Source of the DNA: a virus | IMG/VR virus record: IMGVR_UViG_3300044961_000506 | Coordinates: 1 to 46,698 of that record | Reading direction: 5' to 3' (one strand) | Length of the DNA: 46,698 nt | Shown here: positions 39,530 to 46,698 of the stretch, piece by piece | Layout of the letters: every line of letters starts with the position of its first letter | Numbering within the stretch: position 1 is the stretch's first letter | Notes under the pieces: model-generated | The model's input: only the letters and a program-made list of their open reading frames with translations | What the model was told of the DNA's origin: nothing | Database searches by the model: none | Translations under genes and position numbers: made by a program

Positions 39530-39598
39530 AGGTGACTTGTTAACCACAAAAGAATGATGACAATATGATTGCCTTATGGCAAGGTTGTTTCTTTAAAG

Positions 39599-41959
39599 AT
39601 GCGTAACGATCTTTACTACAGATTAAGGCACGATACTGATTTTAGAAATCGGTTGCACATTCTTTCGGAGCGTATTCGAAAGTCTTCGGATAAAGCCGAC
39701 AAGGATGCTTTAGCCTCGACACAGAGGAACAAAGACTTAATAGAACTTTATAAGCTTAGCAACTTTAACCCCGGATTGCTTGTTCCTTATTTTTTCCCTG
39801 CCTACCCAAAAACGCAGCCGCTTTCGTTGCGCTCTCGTCCTTTTGTGTTTTCCATGCTGGACTTTATTGTGGGAGGTTATTTAGTCATCAGAGCCAGCCG
39901 CCAAATAGGTAAGTGTTTCGACTGTAACACTTTACATGAAGTTATAGTTGACGAAGGCCCAGTTAAAATAATGACGGCAGAGCAGCTATTTGCCCTCTGC
40001 TTAAGTATGCAGACCGAAGAGCCCGAATTGAAACCTGGGGAAATACCAGCTTCCGACTGGCATATTGATAAATCCGTTTACGTTGAAAGGGACCGTATCA
40101 AAGTTAGAACACCTACAGGGTTTAGTTCATTGAAGCGAGCTTTTAAAACTCATAACATGGCCCCGTGGTTGCTAGTTACTTCTAAGCACACGTTAAAAGC
40201 GGCCGGGAAGCATATTGTAGTGCGGGCAGATGGTGCTCAAGTTTGGGTGCAAGATGTTGAAGTTGGAGATATGGTCCAAACAGTTGACGGACCTTTATTT
40301 GTTACGCATGTCGAACAACCAACTCAAGAAACTACTTGGGTGCCCATGTTCGACTTTGAAGTGGATACTCTAGAGCATCTGCATTATACCAGCGGCATTC
40401 TTTCCCATAACTCTACTGGGCTTATCGCTAGGCAGCTTATTAATAGTCATATCCTGCCTAATTTTAGAAGTCTCTACATAGCCCCATTTACGGAGCATGT
40501 TAAAACATACGCCAGTAGGTTTAGAGAAATGGAGCGTGCTTTTAGGTTTCCGGAAACTTCGCCTAACTGCCGTCAGAACTTGAACCTAAAAGAATACAGC
40601 AACGGTTCCAAAGTCGAACTTCTCCGGATCTTAAGTTCCGCCAAAGATGCTCGTGGTAAATCAACAGACGAGCTTCTTTATGACGAATACCAACTTTTTG
40701 ATCCGGAATTAGAGCTTGAGGTGGAGCAGACCCAATCCCAATCAGAACTTCCAATAACAATTTACAGCGGAACTTCTGTAACGGTGGATACTCCTTTAGA
40801 AAGCAGATACGTTCAAAGCTCAGGCGGTGTCTGGATGATGCGCGCCAGAGACGGTAAACATTGGATTAACTGCGGAGACCCTGATGATGTTTTAAGAGTT
40901 TTTAAACCTGAAGGTCCGACTTGTCCCTACACAGGACGCCTGCTCGATGTTACTGATGGGGATTTTGTCCATGCCGATCAAAACATGTATAAGGCAGGCA
41001 GGCGAGGATTACACATCCCTCAGATCATTGTCCCCGATAACGTGCAGAATCAAGTTAAATGGGCAAAGATCTATCGGTCCTTTGTTTCTGCAGACCGTAA
41101 AAAGTTTTTACAGGAAATCATGGGCATCCCCACTGAAGAGGGGGCCAGAGAACTTACTCTTGAACAACTTAAAAGAATGTGTTGTTTGGAAGAATCCAAA
41201 GAAGCTTTACGTAAAAAAGCCAGACAAGGTTTTTACCGTTATGTCATAAGCGGATGTGACTGGGGCGGTTCTGATTTCTTACCTGATCAAAAGTCCAAAG
41301 TTTCTTATACGGTTCACGCTATCTTAGGTTTAAGACACGACAACAAATTCGATATACTTCATATGGCCCGGTATTCTGGTATGAGTTACCGGGAAATTGC
41401 GGGGGCGATTGCCAACGATCATGAACACTTTGGGGGTGGTCCAATCGGCACTGACTTTGGTGTTGGCGCAGCTTACAACATGTTGCTTCGTGAAAGCCCC
41501 AAAATTAATGCCGATAGGCATATTATTTTTTACTACACAGGACCGACTTCGGCTCCAATTAGTTTGGTCGATAAAGAACATCAAATCTATAATATGTATT
41601 CTCTTAATAGAACAGAGTCCATCACCTCACTTTACGAAGCCATAAAGCATAGCGACGGCCCAAGAATTCGGTGTTACTCTTGGGCCGAAGCTAGCTCTTA
41701 CCTAGAAGACTTTATGAACCTTTACCGCGTGCCCACGGAAACGGCCGCAGGAAATACGGGGTTCCGTTACCGCAGGCACGGGGCTAAGGCTGATGATACA
41801 TTACATGCTGTCAACTTTGCTTTCGTCATAGGTCGACTTCTGTGCAACGAACCACTAGTCGAAGACAAAGGACTTCAAGATTCTCTTAATGCCTTACTAT
41901 CAGGACAAGCCCATGCCGGGCTTGGCGCATTGTTTACTGGTCCGGCTATTTCTGGTTAA
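39599..41959 (+). CDS. Terminase large subunit interrupted by a mini-intein
   Basis: The packaging motor that pumps DNA through the portal. The host protein splits at RASRQIGK and resumes STGLIARQL, so the intein interrupts the Walker A loop. After splicing, the ATPase has LLYDEYQ (Walker B-like) and the nuclease has GCDWGGS, GTDFGVGAAY and KADDTLHA metal-binding residues. Before splicing the P-loop cannot form, so ATPase activity depends on intein excision. The ATG at 39599 (MRNDLYYRL) is preferred over TTG at 39569; neither has a strong Shine-Dalgarno. It is one of only two plus-strand genes and ends overlapping the convergent 41956-42141 gene by 4 nt. Confidence 0.92.
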   Translation: MRNDLYYRLRHDTDFRNRLHILSERIRKSSDKADKDALASTQRNKDLIELYKLSNFNPGLLVPYFFPAYPKTQPLSLRSRPFVFSMLDFIVGGYLVIRASRQIGKCFDCNTLHEVIVDEGPVKIMTAEQLFALCLSMQTEEPELKPGEIPASDWHIDKSVYVERDRIKVRTPTGFSSLKRAFKTHNMAPWLLVTSKHTLKAAGKHIVVRADGAQVWVQDVEVGDMVQTVDGPLFVTHVEQPTQETTWVPMFDFEVDTLEHLHYTSGILSHNSTGLIARQLINSHILPNFRSLYIAPFTEHVKTYASRFREMERAFRFPETSPNCRQNLNLKEYSNGSKVELLRILSSAKDARGKSTDELLYDEYQLFDPELELEVEQTQSQSELPITIYSGTSVTVDTPLESRYVQSSGGVWMMRARDGKHWINCGDPDDVLRVFKPEGPTCPYTGRLLDVTDGDFVHADQNMYKAGRRGLHIPQIIVPDNVQNQVKWAKIYRSFVSADRKKFLQEIMGIPTEEGARELTLEQLKRMCCLEESKEALRKKARQGFYRYVISGCDWGGSDFLPDQKSKVSYTVHAILGLRHDNKFDILHMARYSGMSYREIAGAIANDHEHFGGGPIGTDFGVGAAYNMLLRESPKINADRHIIFYYTGPTSAPISLVDKEHQIYNMYSLNRTESITSLYEAIKHSDGPRIRCYSWAEASSYLEDFMNLYRVPTETAAGNTGFRYRRHGAKADDTLHAVNFAFVIGRLLCNEPLVEDKGLQDSLNALLSGQAHAGLGALFTGPAISG
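39914..40411 (+). other. Mini-intein (166 residues) in the terminase
   Basis: The element starts with Cys (CFDCNTLHEVIV, block A), has TSKH in block B (LLVTSKHTLKAAGKH), FDFEVDTLEHLHYTSG (block F) and ends HN (block G) before Ser+1. At 166 residues it lacks a homing endonuclease, so it is a minimal splicing element. The insertion point between GK and ST of the P-loop is a common intein site because the residues are invariant. Confidence 0.92.
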
Positions 41960-42141
41960 CTGGCAGTTTGCCATTCACCAAAGCCATTATTACCTTTGCG
42001 CTTAATAGCTTTCTCAAGATTCTTGTATTCTTGTTCGAATGTTATTTTCTTAGTCGGCTTCAATCCAACGGCGACCAGCCCACTCTTTTTGCCTTTATCA
42101 ATACCTGCGATACTTAACAGATCATTCTTCTTGTTTCTCAT
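41956..42141 (-). CDS. Small basic protein, 61 aa
   Basis: Not recognised. A short lysine-rich product (MRNKKNDLLSIAGIDKGKKSGL, split here only for length) with a helical middle (FEQEYKNLEKAIKRKG). AAGG lies about 7 nt before the ATG. It is convergent with the terminase (4-nt overlap) and downstream of the stem-loop cluster at 42165-42311 and promoter copy 3. Moderately supported by the ribosome-binding site and composition. Confidence 0.5.
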   Translation of the reverse strand: MRNKKNDLLSIAGIDKGKKSGLVAVGLKPTKKITFEQEYKNLEKAIKRKGNNGFGEWQTAS

Positions 42142-42164
42142 AATTAACCTTAATATTTCCTAAC

Positions 42165-42311
42165 ACCTGATATTTAAAAATAAATAATCAGGTAACTGTT
42201 ATTAATCGCTGGGCGCACAGCCCGGACGATTTTGTAACCGAGTTTCTTCGGTTACAAAAGAATAGGAATAATGGTCCTATTCTTTGCACAGCCAACAACG
42301 GACCGTGCAAA
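42165..42311 (-). ncRNA. Cluster of five consecutive stem-loops (candidate structured RNA or leader)
   Basis: In non-coding DNA between the 42330-42932 and 41956-42141 genes lie hairpins A (42165-42193, ACCTGAT/ATCAGGT), B (42209-42225, GGGC/GCCC), C (42230-42259, 12 bp perfect), D (42257-42285, 11 bp perfect) and E (42283-42311, TTTGCAC/GTGCAAA). C, D and E share 3-nt ends, so they are adjacent or mutually exclusive. GCACAGCC occurs in both B and E. On the minus strand D is followed by TTTTG, a possible terminator. Promoter copy 3 faces the cluster. A packaging (pac) site beside the terminase is an alternative. Confidence 0.5.
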
Positions 42312-42341
42312 TATATATAACACAAATAACTAGGCTGTTGC
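42312..42341 (-). promoter_or_regulatory. Phage promoter candidate, copy 3 (GCAACAG-N11-GTGTTATATATATT)
   Basis: On the minus strand GCAACAG, in the last codons of the 42330-42932 gene, is followed after 11 nt by GTGTTATATATATT. Boxes and spacing match copies 1 and 2. It points at the stem-loop cluster and the 61-residue gene. Confidence 0.65.
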
Positions 42342-42932
42342 AGAGGAGCTTGGCAGGGATATACCAAGCTTAGCCAGCTGGGTTTCCAGCAGGGCCTTCT
42401 GAGCGTTCACAAACTTAGCGTGGTATGGGAGAATTTCCGGTAGAGTATCTACCGATTCATCTATATGTTCTTCCCGTTCTTCTTCGATTTGCTTTTCAAT
42501 GAATCTTAAACAGGCTGGAGAAAATTCCGAAGGTTCTTCCCTATTAAGTTCGACTTCGTATGTGGCCCATAAAATTTCAGGAATCGTAACGTCTTCCAAA
42601 AAGCCATTCACAATGTCATCTAGGTCCCCATTATAAAGCGAAGAAGCTATAGCCACCATTGCTTCAGGTTCTTCATAAAAAGCGTCCGTGCTTACCGCCA
42701 ATCGGATTGCGTTAATTCGATTTTCGTTTTCCACAGGAATAGAAGTTCGAAAATCTTCTTCAAGTCTGGCGATGATTTCCAATATGTCCATGGGAGGGAT
42801 ATCGTTTTCCGGATCGCCGTAAACTTCTTCCCCATAAGCGGATAAAATAATGATGTGCAAAACTGTGGCGAAAGTATCTGAATCGCCAAGCAGGGCTGCC
42901 GCTTCTTCAACACTGAATGGTAGGGGTCGCAT
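42330..42932 (-). CDS. Hypothetical acidic protein, 200 aa
   Basis: Not recognised. A very acidic, helical protein with no membrane helix (IPPMDILEIIARLEEDF; RFIEKQIEEEREEHIDES). The upstream gene stops 3 nt before its ATG, so the two are co-expressed. Acidic helical proteins next to terminase and portal-type genes can be scaffold or core components, but there is no family evidence. Confidence 0.7.
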   Translation of the reverse strand: MRPLPFSVEEAAALLGDSDTFATVLHIIILSAYGEEVYGDPENDIPPMDILEIIARLEEDFRTSIPVENENRINAIRLAVSTDAFYEEPEAMVAIASSLYNGDLDDIVNGFLEDVTIPEILWATYEVELNREEPSEFSPACLRFIEKQIEEEREEHIDESVDTLPEILPYHAKFVNAQKALLETQLAKLGISLPSSSATA

Positions 42933-42935
42933 GAA

Positions 42936-43985
42936 TTATGCGCTGTGCTTAATAAGAAGCCCTAAAAGCTTGCGCTCTCCGGCTGAGGACATATTAAGTT
43001 TTTCGAACATCTCGGAGGCGTAAGCCGCTGATTTAGTCGCCAGATCTTTTATACCAATCAATATTTCAGCCGCTTCTTTATTAAAGTGTTTTTTAAGCTC
43101 TTCATCGGGTAAGGACTCAAACGCAGAAACCGGAACCATCACCGAACCCACAATAACGTTTTCGTTAGCCATCTTGATAAGGTCATCGACTAGTGGCCCG
43201 GAATAAAAAGCTTCGGCTGGAGTAGGCTGCATGCTGCTGTAACGAACCGAGTGCATACGGTCCAAATCGTTACATAAGGCAATGTAGTTTTCTACATTGT
43301 CGGGATCTTCCGATGCGGCTTTTACAATCTCCTGATAAAGTTCAACTCCCTCCTCATCGACCCCGGCATTTTTACGAAGACGCAACACGCTGGCAGCGTG
43401 ATCGAAGTCTAATAGCTTAGGAGTTCCTAAGTTTTTGATTTGCTGGGGCAGGTCTTCTAAGCAATCAAATTGTTTGGCCGCTTTGACGATATTGGTAGCC
43501 GCATCCCTCATATACTCCGCAGGAATACGCTGATCTTTAATATCGGCAGTTAATTGCAAGCAAGCTTCGACAATATCCTCAGCCGACCCGCACTTGTAGA
43601 ATCCTTTAACGTCGCCGTCTCCGAAATCGACAATCAAAGCAAATTCAGACACAGAACTATCGGTTTTATCGGAAGCATACTTTGTAAATGTTTTTGCAAG
43701 AACAGCTTCCACATCTTCTTTTATGCCGTGAGTCTCCGCAGCTTTGACGATACGATTACGTATGGACTCATTATTCATACCGGAACCTGCGTAGTAAGCT
43801 GCGCTGTTCCAAGTAGCCACTTTAGTGTGACATGGAAACTCTCTACGGATAGGGTCTGCAAAAGCCGCAGACGCTAACTTTTCTGTTTCTTCTTCAGTGA
43901 CCAGACTAGCCGACTTAACGTATTCCGGCATGCTGTCAAAGAATTTATATAATGGTTTAGGGTTTTGATCTTTAACAAAGTCCAT
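42936..43985 (-). CDS. Virion- or prohead-core-type hypothetical protein, 349 aa
   Basis: Not assigned. Helix-rich, starting MDFVKDQNPKPLYKFFD at ATG 43985; a longer reading from 44057 would overlap the divergent plus-strand gene. It contains several KSAS/KSAA/KYAS motifs (YVKSASLV, TKYASDK, ATKSAAYASE) also seen in the portal-cluster proteins, and REFPCHTKVATWNSAAYYAG near residue 50. No catalytic motif is clear. Shared short motifs suggest a virion protein processed or targeted like the others. Confidence 0.65.
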   Translation of the reverse strand: MDFVKDQNPKPLYKFFDSMPEYVKSASLVTEEETEKLASAAFADPIRREFPCHTKVATWNSAAYYAGSGMNNESIRNRIVKAAETHGIKEDVEAVLAKTFTKYASDKTDSSVSEFALIVDFGDGDVKGFYKCGSAEDIVEACLQLTADIKDQRIPAEYMRDAATNIVKAAKQFDCLEDLPQQIKNLGTPKLLDFDHAASVLRLRKNAGVDEEGVELYQEIVKAASEDPDNVENYIALCNDLDRMHSVRYSSMQPTPAEAFYSGPLVDDLIKMANENVIVGSVMVPVSAFESLPDEELKKHFNKEAAEILIGIKDLATKSAAYASEMFEKLNMSSAGERKLLGLLIKHSA

Positions 43986-44056
43986 ACTTAAGATATTCGT
44001 TGAATGCTTGATTTCGTCAAGTCTATGCGCAAGATATAGTTGTGAGCTTTTCTGCA

Positions 44057-46585
44057 ATGCAAAACCAGTTTTTGGGTCTTATGTCGGTTCAAGAGGCGGC
44101 CCAAATACTCGATTTACCGACGCATAAAAAAGGCGGGGACCTATTCTTAAATAGATGCCTTTGTCAGGATTGTTGTGATTCTCCTGTGTTTTTAGGGTCA
44201 GATAATTTTGTCTGCTTATCCCCAAGCTGCAAGGTAAAAGCAGGAAATCTTCTCGACTTTTTAGCCCTTCACCAAAATGGTTACTTTAAAGCCCTCCAGC
44301 TCCTCAAGCTTAGAAAACCAGAAAGGGTTGCCGCCATTACCGGCAACATGCCTTGGGATACGGTCGCAAATGATGTCGTTGAAGCTTCCATTCAAGACAG
44401 AAAGTGTATCGAGTTCCTTTATAAGCGCCAAGCTGCGCAAACTCGAGATAAGGCTGTTGGACATTTGGCGGCTATTACGGCATTGCGGAAAATGGGTTTT
44501 CGAGAGGACGTTATTAACCGCGACTTTATTTTATTTAATAAAGCCAACATGGAAAAGTTTTCCAAGCTTTTCCCCAATGTCGATTTTCCGACCCTTAAAG
44601 ATGACGAAGGGGCGGTGGCTGTCCCTTTTTTTGGTAGTCATATTAAAGTAAACGCCGTTTTGCTTTACTATGGGTCCAGCTTATTAAAGACTTTTAAAAT
44701 AACTTTAGGAGAACAAAGGCTTTCCTTTGCTGGGCTGTGGCAGGCCGCCTCCGGGTCTTGGGATAAACTTGTGCTTGTTCGATCTCCGTTTCAAGCGGCA
44801 GGGTTAAACTCAAAGTTCATCGACAACCATATTCGGGCGTTGGCTATTCCGGTTTACACGATGGGGGATGCCCCGCTTACCGATGCTCCCGACTTAGGGA
44901 GGAGCCATAAAATAATTTACGCCCATGACCCAAATGATTCATTTCATTTAGGGTATGACCTCCATGAAAAGCTTGAATGCCCTGCGACTGATTTTATTAA
45001 TGTTTTGAACATCGGGACTAGCTATGAGCTCAAACCGTGGCCTGAATATGTTTACGGAAAAGTATTGGACCACGTTTTAGAAGCCGGACAGAGCCTTAGC
45101 CCGGACTATTTAAAGGCGGCAAACTTAACTCAAACTCAACAGGCTAGGTTGTTAAATGATGTAGCCACAATGAGGTCGCCTAGACTAGCCCATTGGTTAA
45201 AACAGGTCATTGGGAAGTATCCTGTTTTTGAAGGAAGAAAAGGCCAATTCATTTATGCGGAACCGCATGGGTATTCTATAGGTAAGCACGAACAGCTGAC
45301 TCTTATTTGCAATTTCACTTTGGATTTTAAAGCCAATTTGATGTTTGAGGACACCAGCGAGGTTCTTCATAATGTTATTATAAAATTTAACGATATGGAG
45401 GTGGAAACGAACTTAAGTCAAACCGATCTGGAGTTACCAAGACATCTAGAAAATAAAGTTCGTTTTGCGTGTATGCCGTATTTAAAAAACGCAGCGGAAG
45501 AAAAATTCCCCGCCATATTCTCGCCTTCTCATTTTAGACAACTACGAGAATATTTTGCCCACACTATTACTGGGCTACCCAATTACCACGGTATTTACAA
45601 CTTGGGGTGGGATGTTCGAAAATCGACCTATACTTCCCGTCACTGGCGGTATGTGAAGGGTTCGATAGCTGACAAGGATTTCCACCTATCGCCGTCTTCC
45701 GAGCTTTTAAAAATGTATCAGGCTCCCAAAGTGGAACCTATGGCTATTCCGGCCACCACCAAACCATATTACCCAGCTTCCGTTTGTAACTTGTTCTCTA
45801 TAACAGCTGCGCTTATTTCTAGGGCTTACGTGGGGATGGACACAATTCCCGTAGCGGTAAAAAACTCACCTGCGGCGCGCGCTGTATTGGAAGCCATGTT
45901 TAAAGGTTTTGGGCAGTCCGATCCTTTGGAGCTTGGAAGAACTTGTGACCGAATGAAAGCCCAACTCGTATCATTCCGTGGGTATCCTGTTTACGGGACA
46001 AGTGAATTGGTGGGTGAGTTACGGTCTGTTGGCAACCCGGCAATTTGTCTATCGGAATTTGGTATGCATATCGAAGATTGCCAAGCCGGAGATTTGTCCG
46101 GGCATGCTGCTTGGTTTTTGCAAAAGCTGATTGAATGGTTGGTGGCTACAGAAGGTAAATCAATTCAGCACATCCCTAGTGTGTCTTGGCAGATGTCTCT
46201 TATTATGGAAGGGACTAAGATAATGAGGGAAGCGTTGAACTTACCTTGGCCAGAATCAGAACTTCCGTATATGGCGCTGGAAAAAGCTCTGCAACGTATT
46301 CCTTTGGACCAAACGGCCAAGTTCTTTACCTACGACATTGACACTCAAACCGTGGATTTCAATTTCTCCGAGCTGGGCGTGAATCCGACCGATTTGGAAT
46401 TAGAACTTATGAGGCTGACAAAGAAACGTTCTGTAAACAACGGATGCGCAACGATGGACGCAGTTTCCGCTATGCAGCTTTTAAGGTCTTTTTATCAGAG
46501 TGAGCCGCACACAACTATTCGTAAAAGATCTCAGCTAAATCAGGACTCTGAAGTTGTTCCCCTTTATGTCAGGGGTTCAGAGTGA
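44057..46585 (+). CDS. Large primase-helicase-like protein with degenerate active sites
   Basis: About 842 residues from ATG 44057 (GTG at 44042 or ATG at 44081 are alternatives). It begins with a cysteine-rich CHC2-like zinc finger (RCLCQDCCDS and VCLSPSCKVKAGNLLDFL). A TOPRIM-like segment follows (LVLVRSPFQAAGL in place of the catalytic glutamate motif; IIYAHDPNDSFHLGYDL). The later part resembles DUF927-type helicases (IYNLGWDVRK; AICLSEFG where a Walker B LDELG would sit), but the Walker A position reads VKNSPAARAVLEAM and lacks GKT. It may be an inactive paralogue, a structural or regulatory derivative. It runs opposite to most genes. Confidence 0.65.
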   Translation: MQNQFLGLMSVQEAAQILDLPTHKKGGDLFLNRCLCQDCCDSPVFLGSDNFVCLSPSCKVKAGNLLDFLALHQNGYFKALQLLKLRKPERVAAITGNMPWDTVANDVVEASIQDRKCIEFLYKRQAAQTRDKAVGHLAAITALRKMGFREDVINRDFILFNKANMEKFSKLFPNVDFPTLKDDEGAVAVPFFGSHIKVNAVLLYYGSSLLKTFKITLGEQRLSFAGLWQAASGSWDKLVLVRSPFQAAGLNSKFIDNHIRALAIPVYTMGDAPLTDAPDLGRSHKIIYAHDPNDSFHLGYDLHEKLECPATDFINVLNIGTSYELKPWPEYVYGKVLDHVLEAGQSLSPDYLKAANLTQTQQARLLNDVATMRSPRLAHWLKQVIGKYPVFEGRKGQFIYAEPHGYSIGKHEQLTLICNFTLDFKANLMFEDTSEVLHNVIIKFNDMEVETNLSQTDLELPRHLENKVRFACMPYLKNAAEEKFPAIFSPSHFRQLREYFAHTITGLPNYHGIYNLGWDVRKSTYTSRHWRYVKGSIADKDFHLSPSSELLKMYQAPKVEPMAIPATTKPYYPASVCNLFSITAALISRAYVGMDTIPVAVKNSPAARAVLEAMFKGFGQSDPLELGRTCDRMKAQLVSFRGYPVYGTSELVGELRSVGNPAICLSEFGMHIEDCQAGDLSGHAAWFLQKLIEWLVATEGKSIQHIPSVSWQMSLIMEGTKIMREALNLPWPESELPYMALEKALQRIPLDQTAKFFTYDIDTQTVDFNFSELGVNPTDLELELMRLTKKRSVNNGCATMDAVSAMQLLRSFYQSEPHTTIRKRSQLNQDSEVVPLYVRGSE

Positions 46586-46698
46586 CACCGTTAAATGTAA
46601 TAAAATATTTTTTGTGTACGGAAGGCGATAACCCTTGTTTAAATAAAACTTCGACAATATACGTTCCCTTTTTAAGGTTAAGCGCCACAGCGTCTAAA
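46569..46698 (-). CDS. Unknown protein, C-terminal end (partial at right edge)
   Basis: An open minus-strand frame enters from the right edge and stops at 46569, giving 42 residues ending GVTLNP. The visible part looks like beta strands (LKKGTYIVEVLFKQG; YFITFNG), as at the end of an immunoglobulin-like or tail-type domain. It overlaps the 3' end of the plus-strand gene by 17 nt (convergent). Too short to assign. Confidence 0.5.
   Translation of the reverse strand, partial: LDAVALNLKKGTYIVEVLFKQGLSPSVHKKYFITFNGVTLNP

Overview
The window is part of the genome of a tailed double-stranded DNA phage (Caudoviricetes), probably a large, T4-like-in-lifestyle virus. The evidence is a portal protein, a large terminase, and a nearly complete virus-encoded replication and recombination set: family A DNA polymerase, TOPRIM primase, DnaB-type helicase, replication initiator, RecA/UvsX-like recombinase, SbcC/SbcD (gp46/gp47) nuclease, UvsW-like and RecQ-like helicases and RNase H. 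No rRNA, tRNA, integrase, insertion sequence or CRISPR array was seen. Genes are packed with 4-base (ATGA) or TAATG overlaps and the DNA is AT-leaning by eye. The host cannot be told from the sequence. Major capsid, tail and lysis genes are not recognised here, so the genome must extend well beyond both edges.

Layout, almost all on the minus strand (read right to left). 1-4.5 kb: accessory enzymes (a metallopeptidase cut by the left edge, MoxR-type AAA ATPase, DUF932 protein, MazG-like pyrophosphohydrolase, DUF1064-type nuclease) and a 35-residue membrane peptide. 4.5-11.7 kb: virion module with the portal and several glycine-rich membrane proteins, one carrying an HELGH metallopeptidase motif. 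11.7-15.8 kb: two genes that together encode the N-terminal and fork-loop parts of an RNA polymerase beta subunit; the larger also carries Nudix-like, zinc-ribbon and membrane segments. 15.9-17.6 kb: unrecognised proteins and a short structured transcript. 17.6-38.8 kb: the replication and recombination block, running from RNase H and SbcCD through UvsW, helicase, initiator, primase and polymerase to an SSB-like protein, the recombinase, RecQ and a zinc-finger protein. 38.8-46.7 kb: terminase (plus strand, split by a mini-intein in its ATP-binding loop), virion-like proteins on the minus strand, a large plus-strand protein resembling a degenerate primase-helicase, and the tail end of one more minus-strand gene at the right edge.

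The most interesting signals are: (1) the split, multidomain RNA polymerase beta homologue next to the portal genes, which suggests a virion-packaged or otherwise phage-specific RNA polymerase whose other parts lie outside the window; (2) a bipartite promoter-like motif, GCAAYAG-N11-GTGYTATATA, found three times, each time at the end of a gene and in front of stem-loop-rich short transcripts or small genes, with a fourth partial copy in front of a likely three-hairpin RNA; (3) 15-bp iterons inside the replication initiator gene, in the position used by the lambda origin; (4) the mini-intein in the terminase P-loop; (5) a large plus-strand primase-helicase relative that appears to have lost its catalytic motifs.
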